A DNA stretch of 64,000 nt from Clytia hemisphaerica (lineage: Eukaryota > Cnidaria > Hydrozoa > Leptothecata > Clytiidae). The translations under genes and the position numbers were made by a program. Of this stretch, positions 32,901-44,700 are shown piece by piece. The notes under the pieces were generated by a model. The model had not been told where the DNA came from. It searched no databases and was given only the letters and a program-made list of their open reading frames with translations. The stretch spans positions 1,025,068-1,089,067 of the forward strand of contig CACVBU010000743.1 in the NCBI GenBank assembly GCA_902728285.1. The letters run 5' to 3'. Position 1 is the stretch's first letter. Each line of letters opens with the position of its first letter.

Positions 32901-35629
32901 TACGCAGGGAACGAGGTTGGGTTAAATCGAGAAAGATTTTTTCTCAGAATTTATCACTTTATTTCACTCTACTATTTTTATTCACAAACGATATTCTTAC
33001 ATTCCAAAATTTGGTTATCAGTTTCGAAAATTGTTATAACACTTTTATAAGAACTCTCGTCTCCCCTTCCATGATTGGGAGTTCACGGGTTTGAGAATGT
33101 TATGGTATTAGCTCTTTTTTCTGTCAGTGTTTCGCTGATGAAAGAAATAACTATATTTCGGTGTTGGCAACTCTCTCACACCCTCCCTCAAGGTCTTACA
33201 TTTATTACAAATTAATCAAATTATCTAGCAAATTTAAAACAATTTATTACACCTTTTTTGTTTGTTGTTACAGAGGTTGCATACAACTTTCAAAAAGCGA
33301 GCAATGTCAATTCTTTGGGAACACCTTACGATCTTCATTCAATGATGCATTACAGGTATGGCTGTATTTACACTACAAAGAACGGTTGCATTTACAATAC
33401 CAAATATTTAATATAAGTGAGACCGCTATTTGCTTTTTCTCTACAATATCTTATATATTTAGTGCTTTGAATGTCTGTTTCCAGGTCATTATCCACCTCC
33501 TCGTAATGAATGAATGTTTATTGTCATCTTTTGTCTTATCTCTAGAATAATCTCTCCCAGCCGGCAAAAAAACGTTTAAAAAACGTTTAAAAAACGTTTT
33601 TCACAACGTTTGGAAAACGTTTTTTTTCAGGTTGTATTTGTCGCACTTTACAACGTTTTTTCACAACGTCCCTTCACAACGTAATTTAAACCTAAAAAAA
33701 ACGTTTTGAAAACGTTGTGTGCCAGCTGGCTTTAACTTTTTGACTTTCAGATAAATTTTAGGAGTAAAATTAGAGTTGAATGCCTCCTAAGCTATTATCT
33801 GATTTCGTACTCGAATACTACTCATGGCTAGTTATTCAGGCGCTTGTCTAATGAGTGGATAACATTCTTTCTAGGCCTGTGTTAGGCTGGTTCATTGAGT
33901 TCATTCATTGATTCATTTGTCCGAGACTTTGGGTAGCCTGTTTCATTTTCTTATGGTTTAGAAATACAATGATTGTATTAACCTCTACCCATTCAAATTT
34001 TAAATCCAACTCTAATGAAACTTTCAGATCTTTCATATAAAACTTACTAATCAAGCTAATTACAGGTTTCTAAAACTCAAAATCACAAAGACGGGGGTAA
34101 CTCTCGGGACGGGAATTTTATACACGATACACATCCCCTATATCAAAAAATTCAAAGGGGAAGAGGCGTGCAGCTTAATAACACCTCCGAAAATCTTTAT
34201 TCTCTCTACTAGTTCAACAGCTTTCGCAAGAGCAGGGACACGAACAATTGTGACGAAGGATCGATCAAAACAATCGATTATCGATACTAATAATCGAATA
34301 AGTGGATTCAGTGAAATCGATATCAAACAAATCAACCTCATGTACAAGAACGAATGCGGAGGTATCAAGTGCCTTGAATTTTCTATTTTAATTGCATTCT
34401 AGATTGCAAACCTGGTTTTTATATAAGCAAAAATCCTTGCTTTAGATTCGTACAGATTTTATGAAACTATATGGTTTGTGATTTTGGAGCTATACGTTTC
34501 TTTCTAAACAATTTTTGAAGCTTTCTGAGGGTTCTTTACATTTTTAATTTCAAAGCATTGAAATTTCCTTGAATTTGAAATATTTCTTATCTCCATACTT
34601 AGGAATTACAATGTTGCAACGTGTATAACATATTTTTTCCTCCCAATATTCTCAGGTGGTTCCGGTGGAAATGGCGGAAATGGTGGTGGAAACAATAACT
34701 GTCAAGATAAAGATGGAAATTGTGCATCATGGGCCCAACAAGGTTATTGTAGCAACTCTCAACACGGACCCTGGATGAAAAGCAATTGCTGTAAATCATG
34801 CACAGGTAAGTTCACTACCTTTTAAAAAAACTCTTAGACTTAGGTATTTGCAAATTAATTAGGAGAAGACTTGGATAAATTAGGTTTTTTATAATGGAAT
34901 ATGTTTATTAGGTATTCTAAAGTAGAAGATTCTAAAATGTTACGTAACAGAAGAAATGAAATTAAAGCTCGTCAAGAATTTACATTTCTTTGAAAAAGTC
35001 ATTTTCAAATTTCGAAAAGTCAAAAATTCAGCTAAAAATATATTTTAGACCTTGAGAAGGTTGAGTTCTGAAAGTCTAGCCCCCATGGCGCAATTTTCAA
35101 CCTTTCAATATAAAGAACTATTGTTTATTTTAACAAAATGATTCAGATCCTCATCATTAAGCCAATACAAGTTGCAATACTTAGCCAATCTTTTCACTCC
35201 GATATTCATGACATAATGACTTGTAAGGAACCCGGGGGCACTCATATGGTCCGACCCAAAATTACTGTATGTAAGGGTCAGAAGCGTTCGGTAAAATGTA
35301 CTGTAAGGGTACCTTTTCACTGTAAGGGCAGATGCTGTCGTTTAGAAATCAAGTGAAAAATAAGAAATCACTCCTAATAGTCTGTTACTAGTCTTTTTGT
35401 TGTTGATGAATTCAAACGTGACAAGCAGTCATTTTTGGGTGCTTCTGTATAAAACATTACGTCATAAATATCATGAATTTCTGCTTTACTACCAGGAACC
35501 GGTGGAGGATCGACTTGTGCTGGAGATCGCCATCAATATTGTTCAACTTGGGCTGCGCGTGGTTATTGCACATCTCAACAACATTTAACTTACATGAGAC
35601 AAAATTGTTGTAAATCTTGTAGATTTTAA
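29994..35629 (+). CDS. secreted astacin-family zinc metalloprotease with two ShKT domains
   Basis: Nine exons: 29994-30063, 30580-30720, 31139-31256, 31882-31985, 32671-32745, 33274-33355, 34213-34361, 34656-34805 and 35496-35629; they join to 340 residues ending in TAA. Signal peptide 1-18 (MFKILFVASCLLVGSHAW). The propeptide has FEGDI (28-32), whose Asp is the known astacin zinc-blocking residue. The mature domain starts near RWPGGKIPY (56-64). The zinc site HEIGHSIGLLHEQSRPD is at 138-154: three His ligands and the catalytic Glu. The Met-turn SMMHY is at 192-196. The catalytic domain ends with INLMYKNEC. A Gly/Asn-rich linker leads to ShKT 1 (262-295) and ShKT 2 (304-338), each with six cysteines and the CCKSC ending. 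The enzyme should be active and secreted; such proteases serve in matrix remodelling, digestion or venom, and the sequence does not say which. Exon 4 starts at 31882 because only this acceptor keeps phase and gives the expected GCSSPVGRTG. Confidence 0.92.
30362..30535 (+). repeat. pogo-like terminal repeat relic
   Basis: TACAGTCGAACCTCACTAAT followed by TACAACTTC is a pogo/Tigger-style end; the opposite end is decayed. It is in astacin intron 1. Confidence 0.4.
33555..33731. repeat. AACGTT-rich MITE
   Basis: The ends CCCAGCCGGC and GCCAGCTGGC are inverted. The interior is a string of AACGTTT / AAACGTT words (about ten), each half-palindromic. It lies in astacin intron 6. Confidence 0.75.
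34070..34180 (+). repeat. dispersed repeat, copy 1
   Basis: CACAAAGACGGGGGTAACTC and GAATTTTATACACGATACAC are closely matched at 61408-61510 (CACAAAGAGTGGGGTAACTC, GAAATTTTATACACAGCG). It lies in astacin intron 6, just before exon 7. Confidence 0.5.
35225..35345 (+). repeat. dispersed repeat with CCCGGGGGCACTCATATGG
   Basis: ACCCGGGGGCACTCATATGG followed by repeated TGTAAGGGT units. A G-run followed by a CATATGG motif is, as I recall, frequent in anthozoan genomes; no database check was possible. It lies in the last astacin intron. Confidence 0.4.
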
Positions 35630-36634
35630 TATCCAGAAATACATTTCTAAACTCTACGATGGGGAAGGTGTGTTTGTGGTTTAATTCATTTTTAGGTAAC
35701 CAAATCATGACATCTAGCCCTCCCAAAAATCTTTCTCTCGTTTTTCCAAAATTTTGACCTTAAATATGAAAAAAAGGTTTCGGTGGTTGAACTTCGATAC
35801 TCCTTCGGAGTGGAAATTGGTGATGATAACAAAGTGACATCGAGAACCTTTTGAAACTATACCCATATACCTATATCTTTAATCAAATCAAGCAAACCGG
35901 TTCTAATCTAAAACGTGGCAGTTTAGTGCAGAGGTCGGGGTACGATTCTCAGCAAGGACTACGAGTGAATACAGTATACTGTCAATGCCATATGAGAGAA
36001 CAATTTCATAAATTACGTTACAAACATCACTTGCCTCGTTTTGAAATTAGATCAAATCCCAGTTTTATGGCAGCAGTTCCGTGTTAGTTAAAGCATCTGT
36101 CAATTATGAATTAAGCACGAACACCCACAAATGCACAAACCCACTTAATTTAGCTCACTCTCTTCAGATAAAGGTTGTAACATGGAATTATTATAGACAC
36201 TGGAAAGACAACGGGCTAATTTTTGCCAATTTCTCATGTACAAGCCTTGTCCGCAGTAATGACATTATTGTTCATCCTCCTTCTACCATTAAATGATTTT
36301 CGTAGCATTTTAATTGCATTTCTCATCAAAATATACTTATCCAATTCCCAAATGAGACTAAGTTTTCAACCTCAAAAAAATCCAGTGGAGCTATGAGACT
36401 CACGTCTAATATATGTCAATCTCAGCTCTTCTTGTAGACTAGAATCTACTTTTGGCTGAACTTTGCTTTTTAATAATTTTTAAGAATACTACTCTTCTCG
36501 GAGAAATATAGGAAAGATATTCCCAATTCAGCATTTTGTTTGATTTTACTCGTCTGATGAAATAGCCCGGGGTCCACTTAAAGCTTTTTTTATAGACTGG
36601 ATGGCGCGATAAGTGGCCCGGTAGTATATGGTAA
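35630..36634. other. no supported gene; possible tRNA-like SINE relic near 35915-35960
   Basis: GGCAGTTTAGTGCAGAGGTC and GGGTACGATTCTCAGC resemble degenerate pol III box A and box B, as in an old SINE. Nothing else was recognised. Confidence 0.3.
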
Positions 36635-37217
36635 TACAGTGGAACCTCTAATTAGCGGACACCATCGGGGAAAGGGGTTAGTGTCCGCTAATTAGAAGTG
36701 TCCGCCTTTTAGAAACTTTTGATCTCTTAGCTCCAATTTTAAAATTAGGCCATCCCAGGGTGTCGAAAATACAAAATTAGGGTCTAAAGTACTTCTCTGC
36801 AGACACTAGGCCATAGAAGAACAAGAGAAAGGTTATTAATTAAAACGCAACAATTTAGTTTTTAACAAATAAAAGCAAATCAGTGATTTATGATTTCTTT
36901 GGCCCACCTAAATTCGTTGAATGGGTCAAGGGAGAACTGGAAATTTGTAGAAATAATTTGAATAATAAGACTAATAAGTGCTTGAAATAAAAATATCTAA
37001 AAAATTCTTTTGGACGTCTGTGACCCATTTGATATTCAATGTCCGCTAATTGGAGAGCTAAAATAGGGGTTTTGGCCATTTCGTGCGAAAAAAATTGTCC
37101 GCTAATTGAGTGTCCGCCTTTTAGAAACTTTTTTATGAGGATTTGACTAGGAAACGGCCGGGGAAAACGAAATTGTCCGCTAATCAGAGGTGTCCGTTAA
37201 TTAGAGGTTTTACTGTA
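36635..37217. repeat. pogo/Tigger-like MITE, 583 bp
   Basis: TACAGTGGAACCTCTAATTA followed by GCGGACACC at the left; GGTGTCCGTTAATTAGAGGT then TTTACTGTA at the right. TA ends and CAGTNGAACCTC are typical of pogo/Tigger transposons. The interior repeats GTGTCCGCTAATTAG and GTCCGCCTTTTAGAAACTTT. Confidence 0.8.
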
Positions 37218-37539
37218 TACTTTTGCTTACGTCAGATTTTAGTTGTTTTTGGAAGGTAAAAACAGTATGAAGCAATATTTTTAATTGAGAATAAGGGATT
37301 GCAAATCTGTTAATCGTGTTTGTTTCTCATTTTCGCTTATTAGTGTGGTCGTGTTACAAAAATACAGGCTGTTTGTAGGAAAAACAAGCAACATGCTGAA
37401 TGGACCTACCTGTTGATCAAAATCAGATAAAAGTAGGTGTTCTACATTTTAATATTGGTATTGAGCAAACACAATAAGTTTTAAAACAATGCAAAAACGT
37501 CTGATTTATTTTCTTTTATCATTGTAACTTTGTCGTCTT

Positions 37540-38540
37540 TTTTTGAAAATTTTATGACGAAAAAAAATTTTCCGAGAAAAATTACTTCAGCCACATTTTA
37601 GGGTGCCTTGCACTCTAACTTTATGCCAAAAATCAGGAAAAACTAATGAAGCAATTTTGCACCAAGTCCAAAAAACCTTATTTTTAGGTAGTTTTTGACC
37701 CAAATTTGCGAAAATCCGTATTTGACGACGAAAAAAAATTTTCCGAGAAAAATTACTTCAGCCACATTTTAGGGTGCCTTGCACTCTATCTTTCCGCCAA
37801 AGATCAGGAAAAACTAATGAAGCAATTTTGCACAAAGTCCAAAAAACCTTATTTTTAGGTAGTTCTTGGCCCAAATTTGCCCCCTTAAAATTTTTTTTCA
37901 AAAATCGGGCTTCGTCACTTTTCAAGCATTGTTATTTTGTATCATTGTGCAAAAAAATTGAAAAAAACTAATTAGCCAATCCCGAGAAAAGCTGCTAACA
38001 GGAAAATGGTAAAAGGGAATTTCCCCAAAAAAGCGAAAATCCGTATTTGACGACGAAAAAAAATTTTCCGAGAAAAACTACTTCAGTCACTTTTTAGAGA
38101 ACCTTGTACTCCATCTTTCTGCCAAAAATCAGGAAAAACTAATGAAGCAATTTTGCACAAAGTCCAAAAAACCTTATTTTTAGGTAGTTTTTGGCCCAAA
38201 TTTGCGAAAATCCGTATCTGACGACGAAAAAAAATTTTCCGAGAAAAATTACTTCAGCCACATTTTAGGGTACCTTGCACTCTATCTTTCTGCCAAAAAT
38301 CAGGAAAAACTAATGAAGCAATTTTGCACAAAGTCCAAAAAACCTTATTTTTAGGTAGTTTTTGGCCCAAATTTGCAACCCAAAATTTTTTTTCAAAAAT
38401 CGGGCTCCGTCACTTTTCAGGCATTGCCATTTTGTATCATTGTGCAAAAAATCAAAAAAAACTAATGAGCCAATCCCGAGAAAAGCTTGTAACAGACGAA
38501 CGGACAACGGTCAAATTAAAGGACCTCCCGGTAGGTCCAA
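37540..38540. repeat. tandem repeat of about 170-bp units, element family with GGACCTACC end
   Basis: Four units begin near 37553, 37717, 38045 and 38216 with GACGACGAAAAAAAATTTTC; each includes AAATCAGGAAAAACTAATGA and AGTCCAAAAAACCTTATTTT. A second module (AAAATCGGGCTTCGTCACTT) occurs after units 2 and 4. The end CGAACGGACAACGG...GGTAGGTCCA recurs in reverse at 51266, so the two loci share a family. Confidence 0.75.
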
Positions 38541-38711
38541 AAATAAGATCTACCTGAAACTTTCTCCAGACTTTTCTATAGGATGCTTACATCTCAGGAA
38601 AGAATCCCCTACAACCACACTATAAGGTGAGTCATTTTATCGAAAGTTTATGGATAAAACAAAGGAAGAGACAAAAACTGACAAAAATGTAATTTTTTGA
38701 AGAGAAGAGAA

Positions 38712-38717
38712 TTTATT
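38712..38717 (-). terminator. polyadenylation signal AATAAA of RPL13
   Basis: On the minus strand AATAAA overlaps the TAA stop by one base, which implies a very short 3' UTR, as is common for ribosomal protein mRNAs. Confidence 0.5.
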
Positions 38718-41700
38718 TATTTCTTAGCTTTCATTGCAGCCTCGGCTTCAGCTTCACGTGCACGTTTAGCACGGATACCGATAAGACGAGCATTAGCACG
38801 AGCAACACGCATGGTACGGAAGACGGATAATTTCTTCTCTTCGTCGGTGATAACACGAGCTTTGTTGACTGGTTTGCTTTGGATGATGGGAAGAACTGGT
38901 CCTTGGAGTTGGGCCGCAACAGCAAGTTCAGCTTCCTGTAAAGTAAATGATAAAATTTTCAATAGCAATCGTAAATTTGCTCAACATGTAAGAAGCATAT
39001 TCATTTAAGCTCAGATCACGCTCTTTCTAAATCACAAACTATCCTTGTTCAGTCGCAAATTTTTGAAAATATTGCAACACAGAACAGAGAGTTTCATGTG
39101 ACGGGGATGATCATCATTGCATGGAGAAAATAAAACGTTTCATAAATGTTCAAGTCAAACTCAAATAAAGCACTACAGAAAATGTAGAAAACTTCAAAAC
39201 TATCCTAGATTCTGCTTTACATACAATCAAATATTCAAGCTCTACACTTGTGACTGACTACCTTAAGGGAACTAATTTTGGCGGATTTGGCGAATTTAGG
39301 TAATTTTTTTTCCTTACCTAAATTACCCCTGAAATTCAAAATATCTCAAAATAAGGCAAAATTGAACAAATTTACGCTGTCATTCGCCAAAATTAGTTCC
39401 CGCCAAAATTAAAAAAATTCACTATTTGCCAAAATAATTTTTTTTAATGGATATTTGCTGCCCGCCAAAAAAAGTTCCCTTTAGGTACAACACAAAAAAA
39501 GAGATGGACGCATACCGTGCGAAGGGGTCTCAAACCCCCTTTTTAAATTAAATACCAATGTTTAAAATCTTAACTCGTACTATTTACAATGACGATTCAC
39601 CAACCGATGATGCTCAGTGTTCCGTTAGTTTTATAATCAATTAAATCATACGAACGAGACATGTTGTCATCTTTGCATCAAGTTTATTTGAACTGTAAGT
39701 TCTGACAGGAGATTTGTTCCTAATATTCGTTGAAAAACTGGTCTGAATACTTCAAAGAAATAGCTCTTAACCAGGACAGACCGTTACAAAGCCTATCTAG
39801 GAATAAGAATCTACTCAGCCTTTATTCTGAATGTAGTTAAGACGTTTTATGATGCTCAGTGTTCCGTTTGGTTTATAATCAATTAAATCATACGAACGAG
39901 ACATGTTGTCATCTTTGCATCAAGTTTATTTGAACTGTAAGTTCTGACAGGAGATTTGTTCCTAATATTCATAGAAAATCTGGACAGAAAACTCCAAAGC
40001 AATGACTCTGACCGGGACAACTTTTACATAAAGCCTACAAAGGAGTCAAAATCAACTTAGGGTTAGGCTTTATTCTGAATGCAGTTAAGACAGTTTTTGA
40101 TACTCAGTGTTCCGTTTGGTTTATAATCAAGTAGATCATACGAACGAGACATGTTGTCATCCTTGCATCAAGTTTATTTGAACTGTAAGTTCTGACAGGA
40201 GATTTGTTCCTAATATTCATAGAAAATCTGGACAGAAAACTCCAAAGCAATGACTCTGACCGGGACAACTTTTACATAAAGCCTACAAAGGAGTCAAAAT
40301 CAACTTAGGGTTGGGCTTTATTCTGAATGCAGTTAAGAGAGTTTTTGATACTCAGTGTTCCGTTTGGTTTATAATCAAGTTGATCATACGAACGAGACAT
40401 GTTGTCATCTTTGCATCGAGTTTATTCAAACCAACCTATTTCTAAACAAACAGACGTCACTTGTAAATGATTCTAAGTAAACTCAATGAATCTTCAGCAT
40501 GCTCACATCTTAACAACTTTACAAATAATCAAGCAATGATACGAATTAACATTGATACTCAGTGTTCCGTTTGTTTTATAATCAAATATATCATACGAAC
40601 GAGACATGCTATCATCATTGTATCAATACCGAGAGTGGACCAAGGAATTAAAACAAGTATCGAACCCAAACTTTAAAGTCAAGATATTCCATTTCAGACA
40701 GAAATTCTTAAAGTATCTACAGTATGTGGCCCCGAAAACGTTGATCAAATTTAAAATTTCTCTCAAATCTAGAGGAAGAGGTTTTATAAAAATTTTTGCT
40801 GCACGCTAAACTTCAACATCTTTCTTTATTTCGTTTCGGGTCAGTCTCCGTTTTGGGGGCCATATACTGTACTGAAAGATAAGCATTATCTTCATGTTAT
40901 CAATGAAGAATGAATCATTGAGTGAACCATCCTACCCCAACATGAAGTTTATCTTCCTCAAGATGTTCAAGACTGATCATATTGAAATCATGATTCAAAA
41001 AACATGTGAAAATATTTTTTAACAATATTAAACAATTGTGATGTCTGTTGGAGCTTATGGAGACTGAGAGCTGGCTTGGATCAGCTAACCGCACTATGAT
41101 ACTCCAGTTATATTTAGGGAATAGTACACTGGTGAATATTCTATGTTTCAGTAAGACACTGAATCAAAGAACAACACAACAGTATTATTACCGAGGCATC
41201 AAAATGTGTACTTTTCCCAATAGACTTTTGTTCTGATTTATGTTTCGAGCAAAGCATATGGCTACAACAATTAAACAACAAAGGAAGACATTTTCTGCAT
41301 TATAAATACATTAAATTTTTCAGACCAAACAGTGCTGTACCTTTCAATTCAAGATCCAATTTCCTTCTAAAATCCAGGCTTATCACCTTCTTTTACCAAA
41401 CCAAAACTCTCAGACAGGAATTTCATACACAAAATACAGCTCTATACCAAAATCAATTCTGGGGATGTGCGCAGAATAAATCTGAAACAACCTACTATTT
41501 AAAAGTCAGGGTGAGAGAAAAACGATTTCTTCATTATACAAAACAAAAAATGCTGCAAAGAACTGAAGACTGGAGGGTATTTATAGCTTGGCAACAATAA
41601 ATTTGAATTCAGCCACAAATCCATCAAATTGACCAGGCACTCAATCAGATGTGATTGATATAAGAGATCAATCTAGGATACTGTGTTATCAAGGCTGACA

Positions 41701-44700
41701 ATCCTATTACATTAAGTGAATTCATTTTCGAGTGGACGATTTTTATTGTAAATCAAGACTAATTTTCAAATTTGTCTCTTTTTCACCCAATTACTTTTAT
41801 AGTGCAGTCTAAATGTGCCAAAAGTCATAAACATTGTGCACAAGGGCGTAAAAGCATGAAACTTTGCACAATGGTAGTTTAGGGGTCAAAAATGGATTTA
41901 AATCTCAGACCCAAAAAAATGGCACCTGTTTGTGTATTTTACAGACCAGAATAGGTTTCCAGGCTAAAATGAAAATTCTTTTCTCCAAAGTATGTCATGT
42001 TACATACCGTTGGAAAGCATGTTTCATGCCCGTTCAGAAAAACATTACAACCCATATCTGAAAATCAAGCCAATAAAAGTTATTGGGGAAGGTTGTTTGA
42101 AAAATGACCGAAAATGACGTAATTGCTGATGTCAGCAAAAACTCCAGGACCACCCAAACGTGTTTATTTTTGTGAAATTCAATAGAGTACCTCTAAGGTA
42201 CTAAATACTATTAGTTAGATCAGCTGCAAGCTTATTTTACAATAGTTTTTTTGAGTATTGTTAGGTTGACAAATTTTGCCTTAGTAATGCTCTACCATGG
42301 GCATGCCCGGTGCAAACCCTTTAGCCTAAGGCTTTCGACCGGTCATGAAAACGCCATATTCTATGTCAAGTGAGGTTAACTCTCAAGCAAAGCTATCCAT
42401 TTGGTCATTGAAAGATCCTCTATTGAATTTCACAAAAATAAACGTGTCTGCGTGGTCCTGGAATTTTTGCTGACGTCAGCAATTATGTCATTTTCGGTCA
42501 TTTTTCAAACAACCTTCCCCAATAACTTTTATTGGCTTCATTTTCAGATATAGGTTGTAATGTTTTTCTGAACGGGCATGAAACATGCTTTCCAACGATA
42601 TGTAACATGACATACTTTGGAGAAAAAGATTTTCATTTTAGCCTGGAAACCTATTCTGGTCTGTAAAATACACAAACAGGTGTCAATTTTTTGGGTCTGA
42701 GATTTAAATCCATTTTTGACCCCTAAACTACCATTGTGCAAAGTTTCATGCTTTTACGCCTTTGTGCACAATATTTGCACAACTAGACCGTACTATTACT
42801 TCCCTAGGGTTTTTAGCCAAAATATTACAATTTTTTGTGAGGACTAATTTTATGGAAAATGGACAAAAATAATCCACTAACAATAACAAGTGGGTTGTAC
42901 TCGAGTCCAATCAGAGTTGCTATCGCTAAAAAATTATGATTTTTTAATTAGACAAAATCAAAAACCAAAGCCAGCCAACTCAATTTGCTGAATTTTATTT
43001 AACAAACAAAAAAGGTATCAAGTGGTATGTATCAATCAATGTTCTTGTCTTCCTGCAAACTGATAATCTCTTACTTTGATGAATCTTTTGAGACAGGTCA
43101 CTAAATTTTTAGATTTATATCCAATTATTTCTGTTGCTTCACCCCACATCTTTTGCTTAATTATTGATCGCACAAGAATTGATTTTCAAAATATAACGAA
43201 GATGATATCGAACCCTTTCCTATAGGTTGCGGGAATGTATTATTATCTCCCTAGCCATAAAAGCTATTAGATAGGTATAGATAAGATACCGCATTAGAAA
43301 AAGAAAATAGAGGGCCCTTATCATTGAAATCCAGACACAGCAAATCAGTCAGCTGTTTATCTTCACTTTTGGATTTTCATAGTGGGCAACACCCCTCCAA
43401 CCCCCACCTACGTAGGGTTACCCCCACCTGAAATCTCATATCAGCCCAACCCCCACCTTTTTCAGCAACACCTCGCTGGTAGAAAGGGGCTACACCATAC
43501 TCCAACTCATATGCGCAAAATGGCGCAATCGAATCACACCTTCGAATTTGGAGGTCTTGTTCCTTTTAGGAACACTAAAGATCCCAGTTAAAAGTCCTGA
43601 GGACTACAAACTGGAAAGGAAAAGAATGGAGAAAAAATGAACTCTTTTTAACCTTCAGAACTTATGACAGTCATTTGTTTATATTTTTATCTAGTATAGT
43701 ATGTTGAAAGTTGAAAAAGACAAACAAGTACAAAATCAAATGAAGTTAAATACAGAAAACTTGACAACCCCCACCTGAAAAATGTTACCCCCACCTACAT
43801 AGGGTTACCCCCACCTGAAATTTCTCATCAACCCAACACACACCTATTTTTAAAAATCTGAAAATCTTCAACCCCCCATAATCCAGGGGGGGGTGCCCTC
43901 TATGATTTTATGATAGGACCCATCTTTTCAAATGCGAAATCTGCTTTTAAGACTAGGGAGATAATAATACACTCCCGGAACTCAAAGGAAAGGGTTGGAT
44001 ATACCTCCATTATATTTTGAAATTTAAATCCAGTGCGATCAATAATTTAAGCAAAAGATGGTGGTGAAGCATAGGAAGTATTTGGATAAAAACCTAACAA
44101 TTTTGAGATTTCACCCAGACTCATACTTCTATTTTTCTATTTCTATTTGGTTGAGTTGCAGGAGGCTTTAGAGGCCTATTCTCGCAACTATAGACGCTTA
44201 CTAATGAGCGTCCCGTCAGGACCTTGAACTGACTACCCAATTCCCCTCACATGGCATGGGTTGACCCGGGCGAAGGAATGTTCACTTGCCAAGTGAACTG
44301 TCGTGAGTGGGAATCGAACCCTGGCCTCCAGCACAGAAGCCAAGGTCGACTACCACTATACCACGGCACCGACTTAAATACACCTTTCCCGTAAACTTTG
44401 CAGAAGTGGCCTGGGAAAATGTGCGCTCCACTGTGTGTATAAAACTGTTTGGGAGGTAAATGAATGCGTTTTGGCCTGCAAGGTGTTAGGGAAAGTGGGT
44501 TTTCAGCTTTATACTTTTGATAGCGATCTTCTTTTGGCAAAATATTTTCAGGGTGGTATAATATTACCATAAATCCTTGAATAAGCGCCCCGCTCAAACT
44601 TATTCGAATATTGTTATTGATTGAATAAGATATTAAGCAGATACTTATGTCTTCAAAAGAAAGAAAGCAATTAAGAATAAAATGATAGAAATTGTCAATT

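Noticed and set aside
39600..40640. CRISPR-like array
   Set aside because: The repeats are long, about 245 bp apart, and are snoRNA units in an animal intron.
41864..42741. Two almost identical 65-codon frames on opposite strands, at 41864-42061 and 42544-42741
   Set aside because: They are mirror images in the two arms of a foldback element, with no family match or splice support.
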